Assembly (NCBI GenBank): GCA_019722365.1
Contig: JADFUC010000903.1
Span: 1 to 64,000 of the forward strand
Origin: Lithospermum erythrorhizon
Lineage: Eukaryota > Streptophyta > Magnoliopsida > Boraginales > Boraginaceae
Direction of reading: 5' to 3'
DNA: 64,000 bases
Shown here piece after piece: positions 38,141-48,399 of this stretch (position 1 is its first letter; every line of letters begins with the position of its first letter). A program made the translations under genes and the position numbers. The notes under the pieces were generated by a model that was not told the DNA's origin, searched no databases, and saw only the letters and a program-made list of their open reading frames with translations.

Positions 38141-38589
38141 TGAATACAAAAGTCTAAGATTTACCGCCGCAGTAGACCTCGAATTTGAGGCGCAGGGAGA
38201 CGGATATTTATCACGACTATGATGCCATTAATCGGTCATCACCCGAAAGCGAATGTAGTAACATGCTCGAAATGGAAGGGGAAAGCGGCGAGCCAAAAGC
38301 AGCATTTAAGCAAATTGACTGGAAGCCGAGCATTGCAAGAATGGGCGAAGCCGCTGGCTTGGCGTGGCTGTTCAATTGCACTCTTTGACCGTGATTCTTT
38401 CTGAGTCGCAGCAGCAGCAATGCAGAGCCTCGCTGTAATATAAGTAGGAAGCCAAGAATGCTGACAGAGTATTTTACGGTTGACGAGCGGAGCTCGAGGA
38501 TGGACGTGGCAAAAGTTATGCCAAGACCGTGATTCGACGTAGTCAAGAAAGAGATTCTTTGACGAGGCTCATACGCTTCTTATAACATG

Positions 38590-39600
38590 CATCCCGTAGC
38601 ACAAAAAGCATGGCAGGTATTTGAGGTTGACTAATGCGTCATCGGGAATGAAGCAGAGAAACGCAGAAGTTCGTGGGCGAAGTGTTTCCGTTTGTCAAGA
38701 GTTAAGGGAAGATATATCCCGGCAGATTGCTGCAAACTCTTCCTATTCTCGAAAGTGACATGAAGAATATTACTACGATCTTTGTATTTCGGGGCTTCCT
38801 GAAGTCGTTGAGGCGAAATGATAAATTTTAGGTGATTGTGGATAGCTGTCAAGTAGGCTCATTTCTACCTATTAGATCTACCGACGGACCGTAGAGGTTA
38901 GCGAAGATGCATGTTGACTTATCACAGATCAGCATTGTGGTCCCTGTCGAACATTTTAGGTCAGCGACGCGAGATTCGCCCGAGATTCCGGAGGGATTTC
39001 AGGAGGCATCGGGGACTAGAAAGGAGTTATATCTTTCCAATCCTACGACGTGGCACCGAGAACAATCCACTGGGAGCGAGAGTGCTTCCGGCCAGATTCG
39101 AAGTTTCTCTAAGTGGAGTTTGACACGAGTTGCCTAAAATGGAGTTCTAGATAAAAACAATTTTCATTCTATATCCAGATGGCACCATTTTATATGCAAT
39201 GGGCGAAAGTGTCGACTCCAAATTTGTTGGAAACGAAGCCGAGAGGAAAAGTTTATGTTCCCCAAAGTTATTGAGAGTTCGGTGGAGAGGATCAAGTTGA
39301 TACAAAGAAACCTAAGGACACCATGATGCATAGTAAAAGAAGTATGCCGATCGTCTCCGGGTGCACTTGTCCTTCGAAGTTGGAGATCATGAGTTTTTGA
39401 GGATATCGCCATGGAAAGGAGTAATGCGGTTTGGGATAAATGAAGTCGAGTCCCCCAAGCATATTGACTGCTCGAGATCTCGGCGGTAGTAGGACCCATA
39501 GCTTACCGTTTAGCGTTGCCTCCGGAGTTGGACAGAATTCACAATGTATTCCATGTGTCGTGCCTGAGGAAGTATATTCCGGATGAGTCGCACATTCTTA
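38590..39600 (+). pseudogene. Gypsy integrase remnant
   Basis: The N-terminal part has 'IPAGLLQTLPI' (two frames, about 38712-38750). The catalytic core starts with 'KSLRRND' and 'VIVD' (38833-38843) and 'LPI.STD' (about 38866-38885), then a second-Asp region reading VSDARF (about 38960-38977), followed by 'FQEASGT' (about 38998). The C-terminal part is 'FEVGDHEFLRISPWKGVMRF' (39376-39435) and 'YRLALPPELDRIHNVFHVS' (about 39504-39560). Frameshifts separate nearly every block. Confidence 0.8.
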
Positions 39601-39790
39601 GCTCGGTACCGCGAACTTGGAATGTGATCTCACTCGAGGAGAAAAACTGCGAGATTTTGATCGGAGGGAAATGGTTTTGAGGAATAAAATGGTGGCCTTG
39701 GTGAAAGTGTTAGGAGGAACTGGCTGCAGAGGGAGGCTTACATGGGAACGCGAGGATTTATATAAGGAGCCGCATCTATGCAGTTTTCAC
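39600..39790 (+). pseudogene. Chromodomain-like tail of integrase
   Basis: 'VLRNKMVALVKVL' (39671-39709) followed in another frame by 'LTWERED' (39737-39757) matches the C-terminal chromodomain pattern of Tekay elements (V-L-R-N-K..L-V-K-V..W..E-A-T-W-E). In the family this targets integration to chromatin. Truncated and frameshifted here. Confidence 0.65.
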
Positions 39791-39894
39791 ATGTTTATTT
39801 TGTTTTATACCATGACATCAAGTTGTTTCGTGAGTCTCGCAAGTTGTTGAGTTGGTAAATTTCAGAGCGAAATTTTTTATTAGGTGGGTAGACC

Positions 39895-42107
39895 TGTAAT
39901 AACCCGCTCCATATGTGCATTATTATAATATTATTTTGGGGTTGGGTTGTTTGTCGAATATGTTATTAAACCGGTAATTAGAAACTAAACCGAAAACCAA
40001 ACGAGACTCAAACACAACTCTAGAAATATCTTGCACCAACTCCCATGTTACCATTTCATCATTATCCACTCACCAAATCATCTCCTTTCTTCCCCAAGAA
40101 GGGCCGAACCCCTCCCCTACTTTCCCCTTGATTTTTTTTTTCCATTTTCTTCCTCATCTTGAAAGCTTTGGCCCTAAAATTTCTTGGAGAGTTTCCCCAC
40201 GTCATCCTCTACGTTTTAAGGTAAGAAAGCTCGAACCTTTTGGAGTATTTCATGAATCTTGAGGATGTTGACTTTTTGTTAATTGAGTTGGACCTCGGGT
40301 TTCAAGTTGACACGGTATGTAATCGCCATCTAAGCTTAGATTATTTATATAAAGAGGCGATAACAATCGATTTATAGGGTCGAAATATGTTGAGAATTAT
40401 AGTTGACTTTTTCAAAACGGTTTTAATATGGTATAAGTGTACTCTGACTTTTATTATAGTTCTTTCGAGCAGAAAAGGATGAGTATGCTGACAGAGAATA
40501 TTAGGATAAATGAGTTTTTTAAATTTGAGTAAATGGCTCAGATTAAAGATGGTTAGAAATTGGATGATTAGTTGTTAATATCGAACTTATGGCTTTTGAA
40601 ACTAGTAATCGAACTCAATCATTAAATGGAAAGTCATGAACTTAAAGCTTGGAGTAAGGTTATATAAATGGAACTTTCAAGTGGTTATTTTGGGAGTATA
40701 AAGATAAGAGGATAAAATATATAAGTAGAATGCTATATTACTAGTTGCGTATTATAAGTAGTAATTATAATTTCAATGTTTGCTAGGGTCGATCATGGAA
40801 AGGTCCGTCATGGTTGACATGAGTTTTTATATAGCTACCGAGTAGTATCTATCTCACGCAGCGCTGATTAACTACTTGATTACGTATACGCCAGTATGTG
40901 TATGTATGTGATTTGTGTTAAATTATATGTTGAATATGCATTTTAGTCGAAGCCGTTGTCATGGCCTGGTGGTCTCACGAGTCGTGATAAAGTTTGGAAA
41001 GCGATGTCGGTCAGACAGGAAGAGTTGTATATGAGTTGACGGTGTTTGCCGAGTTGTATCATTCGTATTTGCCTTTATACCACAGTATAAGTGCGGTAAG
41101 TTTTTCTTCGCACTGCTACGATTCGTGATAGCTTATGTCGACGTGGGCATAAGTTTCTCCCCCTCAAGCAGTTGGTGTTAATTATATGCGCATTACTTGT
41201 AGAACCGGACTTGTGTCGAGTTGTTGAGTTGATAAAGTTGCTCGAAATATCAGAGCTAAGCGTTTCTGTGGAGTTGCCGAGTTGATAAAGTTAAGCCGAA
41301 GTTGATTGGCAAGCTTGCTGAGCTTCGGTTAGCTGAGTCGAGCAAGGTTGTCGAGTTGATCGTGTCACAGTCAAGCTTGGCTTGCCGAAGCTGCGATGTC
41401 GCCATTGTCGCATTGATGTGAGTGGGTCGGTTTTATTGTTGCATGTTTTTGGCAGCCTTCTAAAGTTACGTGACAAGTATTATGATTGCCATTATCTTGG
41501 AATGTTATGCTAGTGGACGCAATTTATGAACATACGAAATGACATCGAAATTGCTAACAGTTCTATTAAGATCCTAAGTTGAATAATATTATGTACTAAT
41601 GGTCTATCGTATGCGAGTATCATCTACTTTGGTACAATCTGCGCGTGATTGAGGTTAATTTTATTCATGAGAGGCATTACTAAGCTTCGCAGCCTTTTAC
41701 ACCTAATTCGCAGGCGGTACCTCATTGCTAGGCTGATGCGTGGGCTACTGCCTCCGCTGGCCTGCTCGGTGATTGTGCTTTAGAGCTTAAAGCACAAGTG
41801 GTGGCGCTTGATCCTCACAAGAGCATTATTTTGTTTGGATTGTAGTTCGTTGTCTATATACTTGTTGGTTTTGGGATTTCTGGCCGTTGTATGTCGATAT
41901 TTCAGATTGGGAGATATGTTATATGTTGGTTGTTATTCTCGTGGTTAAAGAATACCACATGGATTCTTTTTCTTAAAAATTATTTTGTCCATTGCATATT
42001 GTTTTATTGAGTTGTTTCAAGACAAAAGTCTTAAATTTGAGTCATCCATCGATTAAGCGACTGTGTGCCTGTGATTTGGGATCTATTTCTAACTCGTGGT
42101 CGCATTT
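39895..42107 (+). repeat. 3' LTR of the Tekay-like element
   Basis: Starts TGTAATAACCCGCTCC directly after a purine-rich tract (..ggtgggtagacc, ending 39894). It carries a donor-like AAG/GTAAGA at 40221, 'gagttgataaagttg' repeats (about 41217-41360) and a degenerate 'tactaagcttcgcagcctttt' box (about 41677). It ends near 42107 ('ctaactcgtggtcgca'). Homology with the 5' LTR is clear up to 'gtgcctgtg' (42065-42073). Confidence 0.75.
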
Positions 42108-42389
42108 AATTGGAAGCAAGTTTATTACATACTAACGGTCTAAAGACGTTTCAAACTTTTTTGTCAAATACAACACTTGGAGTTGTCTTATAGCTGAGTA
42201 TTAACAAACTAATGAAGGGTAGTGCAACAACTTTATTAAGTGAAAATATTTGCCTTTGTGTTTCAACCACGTTAAACACAACCCTTTTACCAGATCACTC
42301 AATTAACGACACATCTAAATTAAAATTATCTAATGCAATTTAACACATAAAATTCAGATTCAACAATATGAACCCATTTCATGCATTGG
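42108..42389. other. AT-rich spacer
   Basis: Sequence between the Tekay-like 3' LTR and the ~430-bp tandem array. No CACTA left terminus could be found here. Confidence 0.3.
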
Positions 42390-43625
42390 TTTAAACGCGC
42401 ATCACATATTTCTAAAAAAGAGTTGATAATGAATTTGTAATGGTACTTTGATCATTTTTTGAGGCTTTTACTCAACAAATTACATCATATTGTTTTAATA
42501 CGGGCATTGTTGAAAGAGTAATAAAATATTACGCAACAAGAACAAAGACGAAAAAGACAAAATGCATATATTTGTCCTTTTGCGCCGCATATTTAGGACA
42601 AAAGAACGCTAAAATGCTTAAATTTAGTCATTTTCTTCTTATATGTTTGGATGTGCTTATTTTACCTTGTTGTTTGAGCAATTAGTAATCAATTTGAATA
42701 CATTAAGAAACTATTCACATAATCTTTCATATGATGTTAGTTCTTTGAATTTGTACGATTCATCTATTACGTCATTATATGATCTGATGTCTCATTAATG
42801 AGTTCTAATCAACTATGTCTCGCATTTGTCATAAATGCATATCACATACTTAAAAGGAGCGATAATGAATTTGTAATGGCACTTTGATCATTTTTTTTAT
42901 AGTTTACTCAATCACATCAAATTATTTAACATGGTCATTGTTGAAAGAGTAATAAAATATTATATAACAAGAAACAAAGACAAATGCACATATTTGTCCT
43001 TTTTGTCGTATATTTAGGACAAAGAACGACGAAATGCTTAAATTTAGTTGTTTTTCGTCTTATATGTTTGACAAAGACTTCTCTATTTTACCTCGAAAGC
43101 AATCAGTAATCAATTTCAATATTAAGAAACTATTCATCATCTTCATATGGATGTTAGTTCTTTTGAATTGGTACGATTCATCTTATTACATCATTATATG
43201 CTCCAATATCTCAAGAATGAAGCCTCTAATCAACTATGTCTCGCATTTGTCGTGAAATGCATATCACATATTTAAAAGAATTGATAATGAATTTGTAAAT
43301 GAAGTTTCGATCCTTTTTTATATATAAGTGACTCAACAATCACATCAACAAATTGTTTAGCATAATCATTAAAACAAAGAATAAAATAGTAGTATATAAC
43401 AAGAAACAAAGATTTAGTAAAAGACAAACGCACATCATTGTCATTTTTCATCTTATATTTAGGACAAAGAACGACAAGTTTGAAATCATTTTGAATTTTT
43501 TGGATGGCAGCTTGTGAAATTTTTTTGCGGAAAATGAAAATTTTAAATATCACATAAGACAAAGAACGACGAGTTTGAAATTATTTTGAAATTTTTGGGT
43601 GGGAACTTATGAAATTTCAATACTG
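42390..43625. repeat. ~430-bp tandem array (about 2.7 copies)
   Basis: The landmark 'atcacata.tt..aaaa' recurs at 42401, 42841 and 43263 (spacing 440 and 422 bp). So do 'gataatgaatttgtaa', 'acatatttgtccttttt' and 'aggacaaagaacgac'. Inside the last copy a ~107-bp block is duplicated again ('gacaaagaacgac.agtttgaaat' at about 43460 and 43560). The 'acaaagaacgac' motif also occurs near the CACTA terminus at 45690-46020, so this is probably subterminal CACTA sequence. Confidence 0.75.
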
Positions 43626-43639
43626 AAGGTCATGTTATC

Positions 43640-45328
43640 CCAAGTAAATAGTGACAACAATACCCCATCACATCCACAACTCTACTCTATCAACCAACAA
43701 TGTAAAACCTCATGACCAACAATTAGACCATCTAACTCCTCAACTCTCTACCAAAGAATGTTAGTACTACTCAAATTTCACAAATACTAAACAACTCAAC
43801 GTAAATCCGGATTCCACAACTAATGCGCATATAATCAACCTCAACCGTTAGGAGTAAACTTATGCCCGGCTCTATTAGTTATACATAACACTCCCTGTAA
43901 CGAGGTACGAGGCAAACACAAAGACACTCATACCGGCAAGGGCAATACCGATAATTAAAGACACTCAGAACGAGATACGAGGCAAACACAACACACTTTA
44001 CCGTAAGCATTTCAGGCAATCACCACACTTTTACCGTAGCATGCTGCAACCACATACAACACACTCTGCATTCATGTAATACAAGGCAAATCCACAACAC
44101 ACTCGTACTCATAGTACAAGGCAAACTACAAACTAACCACATACCAACAATCAACCCATTTATACATAAACATGCTCACAATATCAAACAAATGCAACAC
44201 ATTCACGAAGAAGTAAATTAATCTACACCCAAGTAGATAAATACTCACTTTGGCTAGCAAATAATACCGCCTAATTAGTCCAAGGCTGCTTCCCACGCCT
44301 CCACGCCTAATCACAAATAATTCTAAAATACAATTACTATTTACTACAATCATATATCCCCATTTTAGTTTTTAACTATCCAACTTGCAACAATTATAGT
44401 TAATAACTTAACAACTCTAGCGATAATATTACTACACGCTGCTTAAAACGATCAATAAAACAACGAAATTCCAACCACCCCAAATGATTGATCAAATAGG
44501 CCCCCTACCCCAATTCCAACACAACTTCTAATCAATCCAACAATCAATTTCCCAACCAATTAATCCATATAATCAACCTTAAATTCAAAAACCCAATTAC
44601 CACTCACTTACAAAAACCTAACTCATAATATTCTCTTCCAATCAACATCAAACATCCCACTTATACTCCAAAACAACTATATTAAGATCCCAAAACATCA
44701 TAATACAATTTAAAGAAATTTAGAAAAAGTCAACCTAAAAGTCAACTAACCCAATCAACACATTTCAACCCCTAAAATCAATTATAATCACTACCAATCA
44801 CATAATTCAAGCCTAGAGGATACTTCTATACCATTTACAACTTTCAAAATTCAAAACCAAAAAGTCAACTAAAGTCAACCTCTCCAAAAACTTAAGAAAA
44901 CATCACAAAGCTTCAAACTTTCTTACCTTAATGAGTATAGAATGATGAGGGAAAGATGAAAATCAACTTTTAATATTCGAGCTACAAAGAATCGAAGAAA
45001 AAAATTCAACGGGGAGCTTGTGTCTCGGCCTCTATGTGGGGAAGAAAGGAATTGGCTTGCTTGGATGAAGAGTGAAACATGATAGCGATGAGATATTTAA
45101 ATAACGGCTTAAGCCTGCCGGCTTGTTAATTTCTCCACTTTCCATACTTAAATCTCAAATTTAAACCGACATTTCAAATGTATTATTCTCGATGCATATA
45201 TTACTACTCATCTCATACTCATCTCGATATATCGATACTATTCGAAATTATTGATATCGCCTCCGGTCCCACCACCTAATCGACAAATATAATTTAATAA
45301 AATCGCTTAGGCGTAGCGGGTTATTTCA
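43640..45328 (-). mobile_element. Reversed Gypsy-type LTR within CACTA remains
   Basis: On the minus strand it starts TGAAATAACCCGC at 45328 and has a C/T-rich leader (45060-44940), a donor-like AAG/GTAAGA at 44936 and TTGAC clusters (44880-44730). An '..aggcgtggaggcgtgg..' box follows at about 44290-44310, then an array of 'gaggcaaacacaa.acactc' units (as read on the plus strand, about 43900-44125). The 3' end is not clear. No gag-pol. Confidence 0.6.
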
Positions 45329-45339
45329 ATTTTCATTAC

Positions 45340-46054
45340 TTGTTTGTTTTATGTTCGATTATCATCTAATACTAATTTGTTTTTGTTGTATTTTGTTCAA
45401 AACTAGGTATTTCTACCAACAATATAAAGAGTGAGTATAAAATCTTGATATGTATATTATTTGTTTGTTTTATGTTTGATTATCATCTAATACTATTTTT
45501 TTTTTATATTTTATTAAATCTAGGTAACCAAACTATATGTATTTTTTTATTTTTGTTATATTTTGTTAAATCTAGAGATTTTATTTACTTTGGGATGGCT
45601 TTTTAGCATACTTAAAACTATTTCTCGGTGCAATTTTTTTGTTGTTCTTAAGCAAATAAGACGAAAAACGACAAAATTCAACATAGTAGAAAAGACAAAG
45701 AACGACAAAATTTTTTGAGTATATAAGACGAAATACGACAAACTATTATTTCTTCTTGAAATAAAAGAAAGACAAAATACGACAAGAGTATTGTTAAGAT
45801 ATGTTTCTAAATAAGACGATATTTTAATTAATTAGCGTTGCTAATTACTTAGTATACGACAAAATAAGACAATACAAGTAAAAGACGCAAATAAGACGGG
45901 GTAAAATGGCCTCGATTTAACAAAGCATAAGCATTTACAAACGAGCAAATAAGACGAAATATAAAAGACAAGGAAATCTTCGCTTTTTTTATTATCTATT
46001 TTAGGCAAAATAAGACGAAATCGCATGTCCTTTTTGCCTTTTTCTCTAGTAGTG
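45340..46054 (-). mobile_element. Terminal part of a CACTA transposon
   Basis: On the minus strand the end reads CACTACTAGAGAAAAAGGC from 46054, the classic CACTA (En/Spm) terminus. The flank after it is tat (candidate 3-bp target duplication). Inside are many 'aagac.aa.tacgacaaa' motifs (about 45655-46020) as subterminal repeats. A ~75-bp block, 'ttgtttgttttatgttcgat' and following, is duplicated at about 45345 and 45458. No transposase is visible and the opposite terminus was not found. Confidence 0.75.
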
Positions 46055-46915
46055 TATTAACGGAGCGAACATTAACGCCAAATGCATTGAAATGTATTTA
46101 ATTATTTATTTCATCTTCCTTATCATTATTCACACTCTTTTCTCTTTATCTCGTTAATATTACCTATCAATGGTTGAAAAGTACCTGAAAGTCAAAGTTC
46201 AAGTCATGAAAATTATTAAGAAAACGAATGTTATTTAGACATGGAGAACAAAGAAAGTGCATGAACGTTGTTTTTGTCAATCTAGATAAAAAGATGTCTT
46301 AGCATTTATCGATTAGTATTTTTGTATTAAAAATTTAAATTTGATTGCTTTGGAACTTTGATAAACTAGTGATGATGTTTTGTCCAATCTAATTTCCATA
46401 TTTTCTTTCATCTATATCAAGTTTCTATTTTAAATTTCAATTATTCGTAAGAAAATAAAAAATAAAAATTTTCAAGTAATTGCCGTTATATATACGCCTT
46501 AATAAAGAGAATGATTGTTTGTGCAAATAAATTACGCAGAATCCGTGGACCTAGTGTACCAACGCACACCCAGAACTAAGTTCCTGGCTTTTGACAAACT
46601 TCTAAGGACTACTTGTGCAATTATCTCGAGGGGCGATAACTACGCTACGCACAAAACAGAGAAAGATGAAGGAATTGTCGAGATGAACCGAAGAGTTTTT
46701 CCTAAATGTACGCCCACCGCATCAAGAGAATACCGGGACACACTTCTTTGCAGTGCGCGACCTAAGGATTTGTACTTGTAGTACGCCTCAAGGCTGCCAA
46801 TCTAACAATGCCCGAACGGGGTTTGGCCTCACATATCTAGGTTATACATCCGATCCCCCTCTAATTGTAGAGGGACTGGGGAGCCCAACGAACAAGTGGC
46901 CGAATAGACTTCGAC
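46055..46915. other. Intergenic, with a sharp GC shift near 46515
   Basis: 46055-46510 is AT-rich with no feature seen. From about 46520 to the hAT boundary the GC content is clearly higher. An 88-codon open frame (46515-46781, non-ATG start) crosses it but has no recognised motif. Confidence 0.3.
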
Positions 46916-47595
46916 TAGACGCGGCAACGAACCGGGCCTCCGTGGACTCCGTCCGGCCCGCCCACCAACTGCCGGATTCGCCAAGCAGACCAGCCCACGA
47001 ACGGGCCCCGTTCGCTAATTAGTGGTCGGGACGTGCCGGTAGATTGCCCAAGCTCGCCCGGTTCGAGCCCACTCCACCCGTGGGTATTCAGTCTCGGCTC
47101 GAGCCCTTTAGGTTCTATTCCGGTACCGCTTCATATGAAACGGTACTAATGCTAATACCTACAATATTGCATTTTCTTATAAACGTGTGGTACCGCCTAC
47201 CCTAACGGTACCACGCCGCTTATAGAAGAGTAGTGCGCGCTTTTCAACATATAAACATTATTCAAAACATTCAAGAACATTCTAACATTCACAACAATCA
47301 CAACATATCAAACAACAAATACCATTCACTAATACACCATTCACAAATATATCAAACGTGAGATCAAACTTGGAATAAAAGTACGTAAAAAAAAAACATT
47401 GTTTAAACTTGACAAACCATAACCATCATTGTTCGAAACACCATAAACATTGTTCAAAACATTAGTAAACAGTAAACACCATACACATCACTGCTAAATA
47501 CCATAACCATCATACATAAATAAAAGTACTTAAATAAAAAATATTGTTCAAACTCGAAACAACATAAACATCATACATATAATATATAAACACAT

Positions 47596-48034
47596 TCATT
47601 CATGTGTTTCTTCACTTGCTTCTTCTTCAACGATAAAGGGAGGAGGTGGGGCGTCATGGGGAGTGCCACTAGGTTGTTGAGGAAAGTTTTGTGCGATCCT
47701 ATTAAGCGCCCCGGACATCCCGGCCACATGGATCCTCATCGCTGTCATTTCGTTCATCATCCTCTCTTCCCGGTCCTTCATGACATCGACATCTCGACGC
47801 AACCCGGTTACCTCATCCAACAACTTCTTTAAAGTATCACCTACGACTTTGCTCCAAGTGGTTGCGAGGTGGATGCCTAATTCTGAGGATACGTGATGCA
47901 CCTCCTCCCGACCCCGCCACTTGGGTAATTAATTCCCCATCGTAGCCGCTCGGCTCGTGATCCATTGTAGTTCCATAATTTTTGTCTAACCTCCACATAC
48001 CCTCAGATCTCCCGCCCCCCGATCTCAACGCCAT
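47596..48034 (-). pseudogene. Accessory coiled-coil ORF in the hAT element
   Basis: Two overlapping minus-strand frames look like one protein broken by a 1-base shift near 47890. The N-terminal frame (48034 to 47837) is Gly/Arg-rich with MDHEPSGYDGELITQVAG. The C-terminal frame (47901 to 47596, 101 residues) has a heptad-like region LKKLLDEVTGLRRDVDVMKD, then FPQQPSGTPHDAPPPPF and an acidic end EEEASEETHE. It lies 3' of the transposase, inside the transposon. I do not recognise the family. It could be an element-encoded DNA-binding/accessory protein or a captured host fragment. Confidence 0.4.
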
Positions 48035-48399
48035 CCTGCCAAATAAACCTCAAACTTAGCACCGAGGCTTTGAAATCATCGCCCATTAACCTCGCGCCCG
48101 ACATTCTAGGACAGTATTATTTGTTCCTTTACTAACCACAAACGGGACAAGATCATGCCATACGGGCGCTAGTCTTATGATAAAAAATTGTCTGTGTGGA
48201 TACGCAGTTAACCTTGTATCCGCCAGTAGAGCTCAAGTTGCGATCATTTGTATTGCGCTTTTAGTTCGTGGCATAACTAGTAGCTGGGAAACAAAAATCC
48301 CTTGACCACCTTCTCGATACAAACTTTCCGCCCCATTTAGATTGTACTTATACACTAACTTTAGATACAAGTTTCGACATTCTAGATTGTACTTTATGC

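Larger units (their letters stand above)
32944..42107 (+). mobile_element. Tekay-like Gypsy chromovirus, decayed
   Basis: A two-LTR Ty3/Gypsy element of about 9.2 kb. The LTRs (32944-about 35126 and 39895-about 42107) align along their length. Between them come, in canonical order, gag, protease and linker, reverse transcriptase, RNase H, integrase and a C-terminal chromodomain-like part, then a purine-rich tract (about 39865-39894). All domains are broken by frameshifts, so it is non-autonomous. The domain order, the 'GDHEFLRISPWKGVMRFG' integrase C-terminus and the chromodomain-like tail point to the Tekay (Del) chromovirus lineage. The target-site duplication is not readable and the outer edges are approximate. 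Confidence 0.85.

Noticed and set aside
47055..47095. 'ggttcgagcccactccaccc' looks like a tRNA T-arm
   Set aside because: No matching acceptor stem, D-arm or anticodon arm upstream; it lies in the GC-rich hAT end.
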